This document shows positions 34,338 to 43,495 of a stretch of DNA of 45,515 nt, piece by piece (position 1 is the first letter of the stretch; every line of letters begins with the position of its first letter). The notes below the pieces were generated by a model. The model worked only from the letters and a program-made list of their open reading frames with translations. It was not told the origin of the DNA and did not search any database. The stretch spans positions 1 to 45,515 of the forward strand of contig SKXY01000076.1 of the NCBI GenBank assembly GCA_007128175.1, given 5' to 3'. Position numbers and translations under genes: made by a program. This DNA is from Wenzhouxiangella sp. GTDB lineage: Bacteria; Pseudomonadota; Gammaproteobacteria; Xanthomonadales; Wenzhouxiangellaceae.

Positions 34338-34913
34338 ATGACGACAACTCGCTGCCCATGGTGCGGATCGGATCCGCTCTATGTTGACTACCACGATCGT
34401 GAATGGGGTGTGCCGGTCCACAATGACCGCAAGCTGTTCGAATTCATCCTGCTTGAGGGCGCTCAGGCCGGCCTGTCGTGGATCACCATCCTGAAAAAAC
34501 GCGAGAACTTTCGTCGCGCCTTCGCCGACTTCGATCCCGACAAGGTCGCACGCTTCGGCGAAACCGACATCCAGCGCCTGATGAACGATACCGGCATCAT
34601 CCGTAACCGCCTCAAGATCAACGCCGCCATTGGCAATGCTCGCGCCTTCCTCGAGGTGCAATCGGAATTCGGCTACTTCGACCGCTACATCTGGGGTTTC
34701 GTTGACGGCCAACCCATCATCAACCACTTTCAAACGATGGCAGAGGTGCCGGCAGAGACAGACTTGTCTCGCACGATCAGCAAGGACTTGAAACGACGTG
34801 GTTTTCGCTTCGTCGGCCCGGTCATCGTCTATTCACACATGCAGGCGACTGGCATGGTCAATGATCACCTGGTCGATTGTTTTCGATGGAAGGAAGTTCA
34901 GGAGCAGGTATAG
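34338..34913 (+). CDS. tag: Tag, DNA-3-methyladenine glycosylase I
   Basis: The 191-residue protein matches E. coli Tag throughout: CPWCGSDPLYVDYHDREWGV at the start, EGAQAGLSWITILKKRENFR, IIRNRLKINAAIGNARAF, and RRGFRFVGPVIVYSHMQATG with VNDHLVDCF at the end. The zinc-binding snap is present (an N-terminal Cys, His19, and C-terminal His and Cys in NDHLVDC). It removes 3-methyladenine from alkylated DNA. AAGGAA precedes the ATG. A compact hairpin begins within ten bases of the stop. Confidence 0.95.
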   Translation: MTTTRCPWCGSDPLYVDYHDREWGVPVHNDRKLFEFILLEGAQAGLSWITILKKRENFRRAFADFDPDKVARFGETDIQRLMNDTGIIRNRLKINAAIGNARAFLEVQSEFGYFDRYIWGFVDGQPIINHFQTMAEVPAETDLSRTISKDLKRRGFRFVGPVIVYSHMQATGMVNDHLVDCFRWKEVQEQV

Positions 34914-34920
34914 AGTCGAC

Positions 34921-34951
34921 ACCGGGTGGTGTGGAGTTGGCACCACCCGGT
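34921..34951. repeat. Compact hairpin element after tag
   Basis: ACCGGGTGGTG (34921-34931) and CACCACCCGGT (34941-34951) form a perfect 11-base stem with a nine-base loop. The tail GGTTCGACGGGTTGGG matches the tails at 20112 and 43709. It probably folds in the tag message and may end it. It stands directly before the long element at 35017. Confidence 0.7.
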
Positions 34952-35016
34952 TCGACGGGTTGGGGGGGTAAGGAAAGATGGGGCCGTGCCCGCCTTTTTC
35001 CTCCCAACCTTCGAGG

Positions 35017-35219
35017 ACGGGTGGGGGTGCCTTTCTGCGGGAGCAGGGTACGGAAGCCTTCACCCAGATCACCGTGCTACAACCCCTGACAAAAGCTGGA
35101 AACCAGAAATCCAATCTCCGAATCGACACCGTAATTTCAGCGGCACCAAAACGCCACCAATCAACAAAGTATCTTACCAGCCGTTCACCCTGCTCCCGCA
35201 GAAAGGTACCCGCGCCCGT
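35017..35219. repeat. Long inverted-repeat element, copy B (between tag and S9 peptidase)
   Basis: Arms 35017-35049 and 35187-35219 are complementary at 30 of 33 positions and enclose 137 bases. The interior carries GGCACCAAAACGCCA at 35142, aligned with the cores of copy A and copy C. The region 34914-35240 holds no gene; nested hairpins fill it. The flank beyond the right arm, read on the minus strand, has GGAGTAGGGA, also found beside copy C. Confidence 0.75.
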
Positions 35220-35240
35220 CCCCTCCTGTTCTTTCCATCC

Positions 35241-37757
35241 CTACTCCTCACCGGTTTCAGGATAGAGGTGGTGCCACCACTCGTGCTCGTCTTTCAGCCA
35301 GTAATCGAACCAGGCCAGCATGGTGTCCCACCAGACGTAGCGCTGCTCGCGGTCGAGGATATGGTGATCCTCGCCGGGGAACTCGATCAGTTCAACCTCC
35401 CTGTCGAGCAGCTTGAGTGCGGTGTACATGTGGTGGCTCTCGCCGGGCGGCACGTTGGTGTCGGCGTCGCCGGTGACCAGCAACAGCGGCGTGGTGATGC
35501 GGTCGGCCGAATAGACCGGGCTCTGGCCGACGTAGAGATCCTGGTTGTTCCAGGGGAATGAGCCGCGGCTGGCAATGCCCGAGTAGCCGTAACCCCACCA
35601 GCCTTCACCCCAATAGCTCGTCAGCGCACTGATGCCGGCATGCGAGATGGAGGCGGCGTACATGTCGGTGAGCGTGGCCAGGTGCATGGTCATGAAACCG
35701 CCGTAGCTGGCGCCGATGTTTCCGATGCGATCGCCATCGATGAAATCGTGCGCCTCGACGAACTTCTCGGTGCCTTCGATGATGTCATCGGCGGTGTACT
35801 CGCCCCAGGCATTGACATGCAAGGCCGAGAACTCCTGGCCATAGCCGATCGTGCCGCGCGGCTGCAACACGTAGATCACGTAGCCTTGCGCGGCCCACAG
35901 GTTGAAGGGGTAGCGTCCGGTGAACTGGCGATTGACCGGCGTGGTGCCGCCATAGTAATAGACGATCAGCGGGTATTTTTTCTCGCCATCGAAATCCGTC
36001 GGGAGATAGTAACGTCCCTCGATTTCGTCGCCGTTGTCGTTGACGAAAGACCAGGGCTCGACCACGCCCAACTCGACATTGGCATACTCGGTCTCGGCGC
36101 TGTCGATCAGCACGCTGTGGCGATTGCGGCGAAGATCGACGGCATGCACGCGCTGTGGCCGGTCGGCATCGGTGCCTCGAACCACCACTTCCGGGCGGCG
36201 GGCCTCGGAAACGGCGAACGACTCCATCACCTCGACCCCGGTATCGATCTCGACAAAGCGCTCGCGGCCGGCATCGAAGCGCACCAGGATGACGCGCTCG
36301 CCGGACACCGCCGGCAGCAGCAAGTCACCGTCGGGCAAGCGATGCATGCCGGAGAAGGCCGGATCGAAATCGCCGCTGACGCTGGTGGCCGTCTCGCCGT
36401 CGGCACTTAACCGGTATAGCTGGGTGTCGTACTCGTTGGGCGTGAGATCCTCGCCGGTGGTGGCGCCATCACCCTGGGCCAGTCCGGGGCCGGCCAGCAG
36501 CCAGTAGCCCTCGTCGGCGAACAGGGCGCCGTTGAACAGGCGATACTGGCCGATTTCACGCGCTTCCAGGTCGGCCAGTTGGAGCTCGAACAGACGGAAC
36601 AGGCTGTGCGGCGGCTCGGCGTAGTCGATGATGCGCTCGGACAGCAACAATCGGTCGCCATCGGGATGGATGTCGTGAAGGCTGACCGAGGCATCCTTCG
36701 CCGTCAGCGGACGGATCAGGCCACTGGCCACGTCGACCTGGAAAACCTGGCTGTTGTCGCGAAACCCGGCCCAGCGGTCTTCGAGCGAACGGATGCGGCG
36801 GGCCTTGCCGTTGTCGTCCTCCCAGGCGTCCGTCCAGGCAAAGACGATGGAGTCCGAACCGGGATGCCAGCGCCAACTCCCGATGCGTTCATGGTTGGCC
36901 AGCAACAGTCTGGCCTGTCCGGTTTCGGTATCGTGCAGCCACAGGTTGTTGCCCTCCTGAGCGGCCAGCCAGGCGCCGTCCGGACTCCAGGCCAGTGCAC
37001 CAGGCCGGTTGGCTGTCCACTGCCGTTCGATGCGACCACTGGACAGGTCGCGGATTTCCAGGCGCTGGATATCGAGATCGGCGGCATCGTCACGGCTGTT
37101 GAAGCCCAGTGCCAGGAAACGGCCATCCGGCGAGATCGCCTCGCTGGTCACGGTCTCGGCATTGGTCAGCCGCTCGGCCGATACCCGACGTACCGGCTCG
37201 ACATGGGCATGCACCCGATCATGTTCAGCCTTGCCCTTCCAGGTGATGGCCGGCTCGTCTTCCTCGCGCCCCTGGTGAACGATCCAAAGGGTGTGAGTCC
37301 CGTTGCGCAGGGACAGCTCATGACCTTCGCTGCCCGGCGACACTTCCCGCCCGGCGTGAAACAGCATGGCCTCGGAGAGGTTGTCCAGTTCGAGATGTCC
37401 CTGCACGAAGCGATCGGTTTCCAGGTGCACCATCCACAACCAGACTTCGTCTTCACCCCGGAACGATGCAGGCGAAAGGGTCTGCCAGGTCAGCGGCTGG
37501 CCGAATGCGCTGTGTGCATCGCCGTCACTCGGCAGGGCCGAACGCATGTGCTGCATGACCAGCGCGCGCTGCATTTCCGTTGTCTTGGCCGAATCAGACA
37601 GGGTGGAGGCGGCAACCGGGAGCGGTCCCAGTGCGAGCACTTCACCAACTGTCATGGACTCATCGGCTTGATCGGCCGGTACCAGCGGGCTGACGGCCAG
37701 CAGCAGGAGCAGCATGGGAAGAAATATCGAGGGCATTCGGGTCACGTTCGACTCCAT
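35241..37757 (-). CDS. Secreted S9-family prolyl oligopeptidase-type peptidase
   Basis: About 838 residues from ATG 37757; the alternative ATG 37736 lies just before the signal peptide core PSIFLPMLLLLLAVSPLVPA. The first 550 residues are a beta-propeller-like region with WD-type Ser/Asp repeats (SPDGRFLALGFNS, SPDGAWLAAQEG, HPDGDRLLL). The C-terminal alpha/beta hydrolase domain has the nucleophile in GASYGG (about Ser684), the Asp in TGDADTNVPP (about 764) and the His in EDHHI (about 798). It should cleave peptides in the periplasm or outside, supporting growth on protein. It is divergent from hemN, and the FNR box between them might touch both. Confidence 0.9.
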   Translation of the reverse strand: MESNVTRMPSIFLPMLLLLLAVSPLVPADQADESMTVGEVLALGPLPVAASTLSDSAKTTEMQRALVMQHMRSALPSDGDAHSAFGQPLTWQTLSPASFRGEDEVWLWMVHLETDRFVQGHLELDNLSEAMLFHAGREVSPGSEGHELSLRNGTHTLWIVHQGREEDEPAITWKGKAEHDRVHAHVEPVRRVSAERLTNAETVTSEAISPDGRFLALGFNSRDDAADLDIQRLEIRDLSSGRIERQWTANRPGALAWSPDGAWLAAQEGNNLWLHDTETGQARLLLANHERIGSWRWHPGSDSIVFAWTDAWEDDNGKARRIRSLEDRWAGFRDNSQVFQVDVASGLIRPLTAKDASVSLHDIHPDGDRLLLSERIIDYAEPPHSLFRLFELQLADLEAREIGQYRLFNGALFADEGYWLLAGPGLAQGDGATTGEDLTPNEYDTQLYRLSADGETATSVSGDFDPAFSGMHRLPDGDLLLPAVSGERVILVRFDAGRERFVEIDTGVEVMESFAVSEARRPEVVVRGTDADRPQRVHAVDLRRNRHSVLIDSAETEYANVELGVVEPWSFVNDNGDEIEGRYYLPTDFDGEKKYPLIVYYYGGTTPVNRQFTGRYPFNLWAAQGYVIYVLQPRGTIGYGQEFSALHVNAWGEYTADDIIEGTEKFVEAHDFIDGDRIGNIGASYGGFMTMHLATLTDMYAASISHAGISALTSYWGEGWWGYGYSGIASRGSFPWNNQDLYVGQSPVYSADRITTPLLLVTGDADTNVPPGESHHMYTALKLLDREVELIEFPGEDHHILDREQRYVWWDTMLAWFDYWLKDEHEWWHHLYPETGEE

Positions 37758-37842
37758 GGTGTTCGGTTGGAATATTCGGCCCGCCAATTTACCAGATGCC
37801 AGCTGGATGGACAGAAAGCAAAAATGCAGAAGTATTACTTGT

Positions 37843-37884
37843 TTGACCACGATCAATTTGTAAGGGAAAGAAACGGACTACGCT
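37843..37884 (+). promoter_or_regulatory. FNR/Anr-activated promoter of hemN
   Basis: TTGACCACGATCAA at 37843-37856 matches the FNR box with one change. TACGCT at 37879-37884 is a weak -10 placed 29.5 bases from the box centre, as required for class II activation with a start near 37891. That start lies after the TTG at 37885, supporting ATG 37924 as the true hemN start. The palindrome also faces the minus-strand peptidase gene. Confidence 0.7.
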
Positions 37885-37923
37885 TTGCGCATCAATCACA
37901 GATACAGCTTGCGGTTTCAGCCC

Positions 37924-39318
37924 ATGTCCGAACTCATGCGTCCCAACTTCGATACCGACCTGATCGCCAGGTACGGCGGCGAAGGCCCCCGGTACACTTC
38001 CTATCCGACCGCGGTCCAGTTCAATGAGAACTTCTCCGCGGCCGATTACCGGAACGCCATCCTCGAAAGCAACAAGCTCCCGATTCCCCCGGACCTGTCG
38101 CTGTACGTGCATGTGCCGTTTTGCTCCAGCCCGTGCTTTTACTGCGCGTGCAACCGGGTCATCACGCGCTCGAACACGGCCGGGCAGGAGTTTCTCGTCA
38201 GCCTGGAAAAGGAATTGCGGCTGACCGCACCACTGTTCGACGACGACCGACCGGTACGGCAATTGCACCTCGGGGGCGGGACGCCGACCTTTCTCGGGAC
38301 CGAGCAGATTCGCCAGTTGATGGCGCTGCTCAAGACCCATTTTCATTTCGCCGCCAATGCCGAGCTGGGCCTGGAAGTCGATCCGCGCACGATTGATCCT
38401 TCCGGCATACGCGAACTGAAGGAAATGGGTTTCAATCGCATTTCGGTCGGCATCCAGGACCTGGACCCGGCGGTGCAAAAGGCGGTCAACCGGATCCATG
38501 ACACCGCGCAGGTCGGCTCGATTCTCGGCGCGGCGCGCGGTGTCGGCTTCGATTCGATCAGCGTCGACCTCATCTACGGGCTGCCGATGCAGACCACGGC
38601 CGGCTTTTCCAAGACCATCGATCGGGTCATCAGCATGCAGCCCGACCGCATTTCGCTGTTCAACTACGCCCACCTGCCGCACATCTTCAAGGCGCAGCGG
38701 CAACTCGACGACTCCCTGCTGCCGACGCCGTCGACCAAGCTGGCCATTTTCCGCAACACGCTCAGTCGCCTGATGGACGCCGGCTACGAGTTCATCGGCA
38801 TGGATCACTTCGCCAAACCGAACGACTCCCTGGTCAAGGCCAAGAAAAACGGCACCATGGTCCGTAATTTCCAGGGATACTCCACCCATGGCGGACTGGA
38901 CCTGGTCAGTTTCGGCCCAAGCGCCATCAGCCAGGTCGGCGACAGCTTCTCCCAGAACCACCGCAAGCTCGAGGACTGGGCCATATCGCTGACCGAGGGC
39001 CGGCTGCCGGTCGCCAGAGGCCTCACCCGCACCACCGACGACCGACTGCGTGCCGACGTGATCGAGCGGATCATGTGTGGCGGGGCGCTCGATTTCCATG
39101 CGATCGAACGCGATTACCAGCTTACCTTCCGGCGTTACTTTGCCGACGAGCTCGAACGCCTGGGGTCGCTGGCAAGCGACGGTTTGATCGAATGGACCGA
39201 CAAGGGCTTTGCCGTCACCAGAAACGGGCTGCTGTTCCTTCGTGCCATCGCCAAGAACTTTGACGCTTACCTGACACCGAACGGACAGACCCAGGGACGC
39301 TTCTCGCGCATCGTGTAG
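37924..39318 (+). CDS. hemN: HemN, oxygen-independent coproporphyrinogen III dehydrogenase
   Basis: About 464 residues from ATG 37924. The family start is clear in ARYGGEGPRYTSYPTAVQF. The radical-SAM motif CSSPCFYCACN (CxxxCxxCxC, as in E. coli HemN) follows LYVHVPF. Further marks are LGGGTPTFL, EVDPRTID, NRISVGIQDLDPAVQKAVNR and SVDLIYGLPMQT. The C-terminal HemN domain includes TTDDRLRADVIERIMCGGALDF. The enzyme oxidises coproporphyrinogen III without oxygen, which is needed for haem supply to the cbb3 oxidase. The FNR box upstream and the fnr gene just behind agree with anaerobic induction. Confidence 0.95.
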   Translation: MSELMRPNFDTDLIARYGGEGPRYTSYPTAVQFNENFSAADYRNAILESNKLPIPPDLSLYVHVPFCSSPCFYCACNRVITRSNTAGQEFLVSLEKELRLTAPLFDDDRPVRQLHLGGGTPTFLGTEQIRQLMALLKTHFHFAANAELGLEVDPRTIDPSGIRELKEMGFNRISVGIQDLDPAVQKAVNRIHDTAQVGSILGAARGVGFDSISVDLIYGLPMQTTAGFSKTIDRVISMQPDRISLFNYAHLPHIFKAQRQLDDSLLPTPSTKLAIFRNTLSRLMDAGYEFIGMDHFAKPNDSLVKAKKNGTMVRNFQGYSTHGGLDLVSFGPSAISQVGDSFSQNHRKLEDWAISLTEGRLPVARGLTRTTDDRLRADVIERIMCGGALDFHAIERDYQLTFRRYFADELERLGSLASDGLIEWTDKGFAVTRNGLLFLRAIAKNFDAYLTPNGQTQGRFSRIV

Positions 39319-39331
39319 CCGACCGTCGACA

Positions 39332-39359
39332 TCGGCATTACAGTCCAAACTGATATACT
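39332..39359 (+). promoter_or_regulatory. Extended -10 promoter of the fnr gene
   Basis: TGATATACT at 39351-39359 is a good extended -10 (TGn plus TATACT). A weak -35, TCGGCA, lies 16 bases upstream at 39332-39337. No FNR box is seen here, so negative autoregulation by FNR is not supported by the sequence. The fnr ATG follows 26 bases after the -10. Confidence 0.5.
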
Positions 39360-39385
39360 GCAAGGGCTGTGATTCCGGAGGCGAC

Positions 39386-40150
39386 ATGACCGACAGTGGC
39401 AAGATATCCGACCTCGATCGCAACGAGGTCTCGTGCGAGGACTGTGCGCTGTTCAGCCTGTGCTTCGCCCAGGAGATCTCCAGCGAGGAACGCGAGCGAC
39501 TCGACATGGTGCTCAAGCGCCGGCAGCCGGCCGAACGCAATGATCACCTGTTCCACGGTGGACAGAACCTCAAGAGCGTGACCGTGCTGAGAACCGGCTC
39601 GGTCAAGGCCTACAGCCTCTCCCACGACGGCGACGAAATCGTCTCCGGCTTTTACCTGCCAGGTGAAGTCATCGGGCTCGATGCGCTCTCCAGTGAGAAG
39701 CACCCGGGCTTTGCCGTCGCCCTGGAAGACAGCCGTTACTGCGAGATTCCCTTCCGGGATTTCCAGCGCATGCTGAATGAAAGCCCCAAGCTCAACCAGG
39801 TCATGCTGAGGATGCTCTCGGAAGAGATGACCGAGACGCGCGAATTGCTGCTGGTGGTCGGCCGCCTGGACGCCAGAACCCGGGTTTCCCTGTTTCTGCT
39901 CAGCCTGTCCCGGCGCCTGGCGCGACGCAATCAGGACCCGGACCGCTTCCGCCTGACCATGGACCGGCGTGACATCGCCAATTACCTGGGGCTGACCATC
40001 GAGACCGTTTCACGCACCCTTTCGGGCCTGCAGCGTGACGGCATCATCGATGTGCGAGGCAAGCAGGTGCGCGTCCTTGACCGTCGCGCACTTCAGGAAG
40101 CAGCACGCCAGCTGGAGGAACTGGACTCGGTCAATCAGAACGCCGGCTGA
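39386..40150 (+). CDS. fnr: FNR/Anr oxygen-sensing transcription regulator
   Basis: A 254-residue CRP/FNR-family protein. The four cluster cysteines are all present: CEDCALFSLC gives Cys17, Cys20 and Cys26, and RYCEIPF gives Cys119, matching E. coli Cys20/23/29/122 with a constant offset of three. The effector domain has the usual TVLRTGSVKAY and GFYLPGEVIGLDA. The dimer helix is followed by a helix-turn-helix, MDRRDIANYLGLTIETVSRT, with E, S and R at the base-contacting positions typical for TTGAT. GGAGG precedes the ATG. It should activate the two FNR boxes in this window when oxygen is low. Confidence 0.95.
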   Translation: MTDSGKISDLDRNEVSCEDCALFSLCFAQEISSEERERLDMVLKRRQPAERNDHLFHGGQNLKSVTVLRTGSVKAYSLSHDGDEIVSGFYLPGEVIGLDALSSEKHPGFAVALEDSRYCEIPFRDFQRMLNESPKLNQVMLRMLSEEMTETRELLLVVGRLDARTRVSLFLLSLSRRLARRNQDPDRFRLTMDRRDIANYLGLTIETVSRTLSGLQRDGIIDVRGKQVRVLDRRALQEAARQLEELDSVNQNAG

Positions 40151-40165
40151 ACCCTGTTTTGCTGG

Positions 40166-40192
40166 CGCCCGGCCGCGGTTTGCGACCGGGCG
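40166..40192. terminator. GC hairpin between convergent fnr and M14 peptidase genes
   Basis: CGCCCGG (40166-40172) pairs with CCGGGCG (40186-40192), and an inner CGC/GCG adds stem. It lies between two convergent stops. No T-run follows on either side, so it may be a weak or Rho-assisted terminator. Confidence 0.5.
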
Positions 40193-40205
40193 GTCAATTC
40201 CTTGC

Positions 40206-42749
40206 TTACTGCCCTCCGGGCAGCTCGGTTGATCCGATCAACTGCCCGAAGAACAGCGCATTGGCCAGCAGCCGCTCGCTGCCGCGCCAGTAGCCGCGAA
40301 ACACAGCGTCATCCGACATTCGAATGACCGTGCCCTGACCGTGGCGACTGGTACTGATGGCCGGGGCTCCAGCCAGGCGTTCGCGGTTGGACTCGGACAG
40401 GTAACCCGCCGCCAGCGGTGATTCGGCATAAATCGCCGGTTGGGCGTAGGGATTGTCCACGGCACGCATCACCTGGCGTCCACGGCGAAAAACGACCAGT
40501 TCATCGCGTTCGTAGCCGAAACCGATCGGGTGGGTGATATCCAGGCTGAGGTTCAGTGCACTACCGCCAATCAGTTCACGGGCAAAGTCCTGGCGGAAGT
40601 CGCCGTAGGCCTTGCGCTCCTGCGTCTGGCCATTGTCGTCGTTCGCATCGGCCAGCTGCCAATCCAGGTCCAGATCCTCAATCCAGGTCGAAGCACCGCG
40701 CAGCGCCAAAAGCACCCCACCGCCACTGACGAAGGACTCGATGCGCTCGCGGGCCCAGCCGGGCAGGAACTCGTAGTTGCCGTCCGGCAGGATCAGGTGG
40801 GAATACTCGTCCAGGTCGATGCGGAACAGCCGTGTCCAGTCCAGCATGGCCAGCGGCTGCTCCAGTTCGATATCGAACCAGTGCCAGAGGTAGCCGGCAT
40901 GGTTGGCCCGCAGACCGTCACCGGTCAGCATGGCGACATTGACTGGATCGAGCACCGGAGCCGAGGGCGAGCCGAGATCAATACCGGAGCGGCTCAGGCC
41001 GCGCTCGGCGGCCAGCACTTCCGTGCCGAAACGTGCGGCCAGTTCGGCCAGGCGCGGGCCAACCGGTTCCAGAGAATCCGGCTGCAGGCCGGAGTGCACG
41101 ATCAGGGTGCCGCGAAACAGCTCGCGGTCGCCGGCAGCGGTCGGCACGGTCAACGGCTCGGTGGCCGCCTGCACCCGGTAGCCGTCGGCCAGCAGCGCAC
41201 CGAGCAAAGCGCCGGCCCGATACTGATCCCAGGGCACCACCCACGCAAGGGCATCGGCAGGCGGCAGTTCGTGTTCGACGGCCGGTGCATCATCGAGGCG
41301 ACTGCCGTGGGCAGGCAGCCGACGCACCGGCTCCAGCGGCAAATCATGAGACATGCCCAGCGGCCAGGCCGATACGTCATAGAACGTTTCCATCGGCAAG
41401 TCGGTCACCGGGTCGAGAATGGACTTGAGCAAGGTGTAGTGCGGCTGATCGGCCGGGATCACCCATGCCGTGCCGGCTTCCTGCCTGCGGCCGCCGACGT
41501 CGATCGATTCGGTGGCCGGATAAATGGCGATATCGTGACCGAGCAGCAATTCGATCAGCTCGGCCGCCCGGGCCGGATCACCGTCGTCGCCGAGCACCCA
41601 GCCGGCGTTGCGGTCGCGCCGGGCCGCATCGCGCGCGTCGGCGAAGAATTCGCGCTGGAAGTCGATCAGTTCGTCGCCCAGCGCATGGGTGGCCGCCAGC
41701 GTCGACAGGCTGGTAGTGACCTGGTTGGCCACTGCGTCAGCAAAGGTCCGCTCGCCGTAGACGGTATCCTGCACGTGGCCGCGCGCCGAACCCTGTTCGA
41801 ACAGGATACCGATGCCGCCGGTCACGTCCGGGTAGGTCGAACCCTTGCCCACGTAGTAGTCGTCGAACAGTTCGCGAGTGAAGTGGGGCTCACCGGCGCG
41901 GTCGAGAAACTCGCCGTGAAACTCGGCAATTTGTGCAGTCAGTTCGTAGTTGCGCTCCGGGGTGAGCGGATTGTTGCGCTCGGGCACGCCGGGCTGGAAG
42001 AAGTAGGTGGTGTTGGGGCCCATCTCGTGATGGTCGGTGAGCACGTGCGGGCGCCAGGCGTGGTACTGCACCTTGCGCGCCCTCGATTCCGGATGCACCA
42101 GCGGCAGCCAGTCGCGATTGAGATCGAACCAGTAATAGTTGGTCCGGCCGTTGGGCCAGGCCTCGTTGTGCTCGCGATCAGCCGGATCGGCCGAGGGGTT
42201 GCGCCCCTTGTGCATGTTGACCCAGTGGGCGAAGCGGTCGATGCCGTCGGGATTGAGCACGGGCTCCATGACGATGACCATTTCATCGAGCCAGGCCAGC
42301 ACGTCCTCATCGAGCGAGGCGGCCAGGTACCAGGCAGTCACCAGGGAAGCCGAGGCGCCGGACGCCTCGTTGCCGTGCACCGAGTAACCCAGCCAGGCCA
42401 CCGGCGGCCCGTCGCCGGATTCGGCCGCGTCGCGTCGCGCCGCCCGGATCTCGTCGATGCGCTCAAGTCGCTCGGGGCTGGCAAAGGTCAGGAAAAGAAG
42501 CGGGCGTTGTCCATGCGTGGTGCCGATCCGCTCGATCTGCACTCGATCCGAAGCCTCGGCCACCGCTTCCAGGTAGGTGACCATCTGGTCGTAACGCGGG
42601 TGCCATTCACCGGGCTCGAATCCCAGCACTTCGGCCGGGGTGGGAATGGTCTCGTCGAATTCACCGTCGGCTGGCAAGCCGGGCATGGCCTCGAGACCAA
42701 AAGAAGCCACCAGCAGCGCGCAGGCTGCAAGGAAATGGATTGCTTTCAT
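40206..42749 (-). CDS. Secreted M14-family zinc carboxypeptidase-like protein
   Basis: From ATG 42749 the protein is 847 residues with a signal peptide (MKAIHFLAACALLVASFGLEA). The M14 catalytic domain covers about residues 50-380. The zinc ligands His125 and Glu128 lie in SVHGNEASG, the substrate contacts Asn211-Arg212 in WFDLNRDW, and the third ligand is probably His240 or His241 in TDHHEMG. The Glu needed for catalysis, in the GIGILFEQGSARG segment, is in place. A large C-terminal domain (450-847) has no clear motif. It is an extracytoplasmic exopeptidase candidate working with the S9 enzyme. It is divergent from the PEBP gene, with 113 bases between. Confidence 0.88.
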   Translation of the reverse strand: MKAIHFLAACALLVASFGLEAMPGLPADGEFDETIPTPAEVLGFEPGEWHPRYDQMVTYLEAVAEASDRVQIERIGTTHGQRPLLFLTFASPERLERIDEIRAARRDAAESGDGPPVAWLGYSVHGNEASGASASLVTAWYLAASLDEDVLAWLDEMVIVMEPVLNPDGIDRFAHWVNMHKGRNPSADPADREHNEAWPNGRTNYYWFDLNRDWLPLVHPESRARKVQYHAWRPHVLTDHHEMGPNTTYFFQPGVPERNNPLTPERNYELTAQIAEFHGEFLDRAGEPHFTRELFDDYYVGKGSTYPDVTGGIGILFEQGSARGHVQDTVYGERTFADAVANQVTTSLSTLAATHALGDELIDFQREFFADARDAARRDRNAGWVLGDDGDPARAAELIELLLGHDIAIYPATESIDVGGRRQEAGTAWVIPADQPHYTLLKSILDPVTDLPMETFYDVSAWPLGMSHDLPLEPVRRLPAHGSRLDDAPAVEHELPPADALAWVVPWDQYRAGALLGALLADGYRVQAATEPLTVPTAAGDRELFRGTLIVHSGLQPDSLEPVGPRLAELAARFGTEVLAAERGLSRSGIDLGSPSAPVLDPVNVAMLTGDGLRANHAGYLWHWFDIELEQPLAMLDWTRLFRIDLDEYSHLILPDGNYEFLPGWARERIESFVSGGGVLLALRGASTWIEDLDLDWQLADANDDNGQTQERKAYGDFRQDFARELIGGSALNLSLDITHPIGFGYERDELVVFRRGRQVMRAVDNPYAQPAIYAESPLAAGYLSESNRERLAGAPAISTSRHGQGTVIRMSDDAVFRGYWRGSERLLANALFFGQLIGSTELPGGQ

Positions 42750-42862
42750 CACTTGCGGGGTCTTGTTGAGTTGGGCTGTTACAGTAATCCTAACTGACCC
42801 GGAGTCGACAATTCGTGTCTTCCGACAAATCGACACAATCCGCTTGATAAGGAGTCAAACCG

Positions 42863-43489
42863 ATGAAACTGGAATCCACCGACCTGCGTAACAACACGCC
42901 GATCAATCCTCGCTTCGCTTTCGGCAAGCACGATACGAAAGACCATATGGCGCTGTCGGACAACCTCAGCCCACACCTCAAGTGGTCGGATGCACCGGCC
43001 GGAACGCGCTCGTTCGCCATTGTGTGCATGGACCCTGACGTGCCTTCGGTGGCCGACGACGTCAACCAGCAGGGCAAAAGCCTGGCATCGGACATGCCAC
43101 GGGTAGACTTTTGCCACTGGGCCATGGTCGACATTCCGACCGGAGTCACTGAACTGGCCACTGCACAGTGCTCAGACGGTGTCACCCCCAAGGGCAAGCA
43201 GAACCCACCTGGCCCGGAAGGTGTCCGCCAGGGGCTCAACGACTACACCCAGTTCATGGCCGGCGACCCCGACATGGCCGGCAAGTACTTCGGCTACGAC
43301 GGCCCTTGCCCGCCATGGAACGACGAGCGCATGCATCACTACATCTTCACCGTATACGCGCTCGACACCGACAAGCTGGATCTGCCTGCGGAGTTCACCG
43401 GGCACGACGTGGTCGAGGCAATCGAGGGGCATGTTCTCGACCAGGCGAGCCTGAAGGGGACTTATACGCTCAACCCCGGATTGCGATAG
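42863..43489 (+). CDS. YbhB/YbcL-type PEBP-family protein
   Basis: A 208-residue cytoplasmic protein (no signal peptide) of the phosphatidylethanolamine-binding-protein (Raf kinase inhibitor-like) family. The signatures are LSPHLKWSDAPAGTRSFAI and CMDPDVPS with the conserved DPD, the ligand-pocket His in FCHWAMVDIPT, and YFGYDGPCPPWNDERMHHYI with HHY near the end. AAGGAG stands well placed before the ATG. The function in bacteria is not settled. A 218-bp inverted-repeat element begins seven bases after its stop. Confidence 0.9.
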   Translation: MKLESTDLRNNTPINPRFAFGKHDTKDHMALSDNLSPHLKWSDAPAGTRSFAIVCMDPDVPSVADDVNQQGKSLASDMPRVDFCHWAMVDIPTGVTELATAQCSDGVTPKGKQNPPGPEGVRQGLNDYTQFMAGDPDMAGKYFGYDGPCPPWNDERMHHYIFTVYALDTDKLDLPAEFTGHDVVEAIEGHVLDQASLKGTYTLNPGLR

Positions 43490-43495
43490 GGAATT

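Noticed and set aside
42848-42862. TTGATAAGGAGTCAA before the PEBP gene as an FNR box
   Set aside because: The half sites are five bases apart and one is altered, and the sequence contains the ribosome site AAGGAG. Coincidence is more likely.
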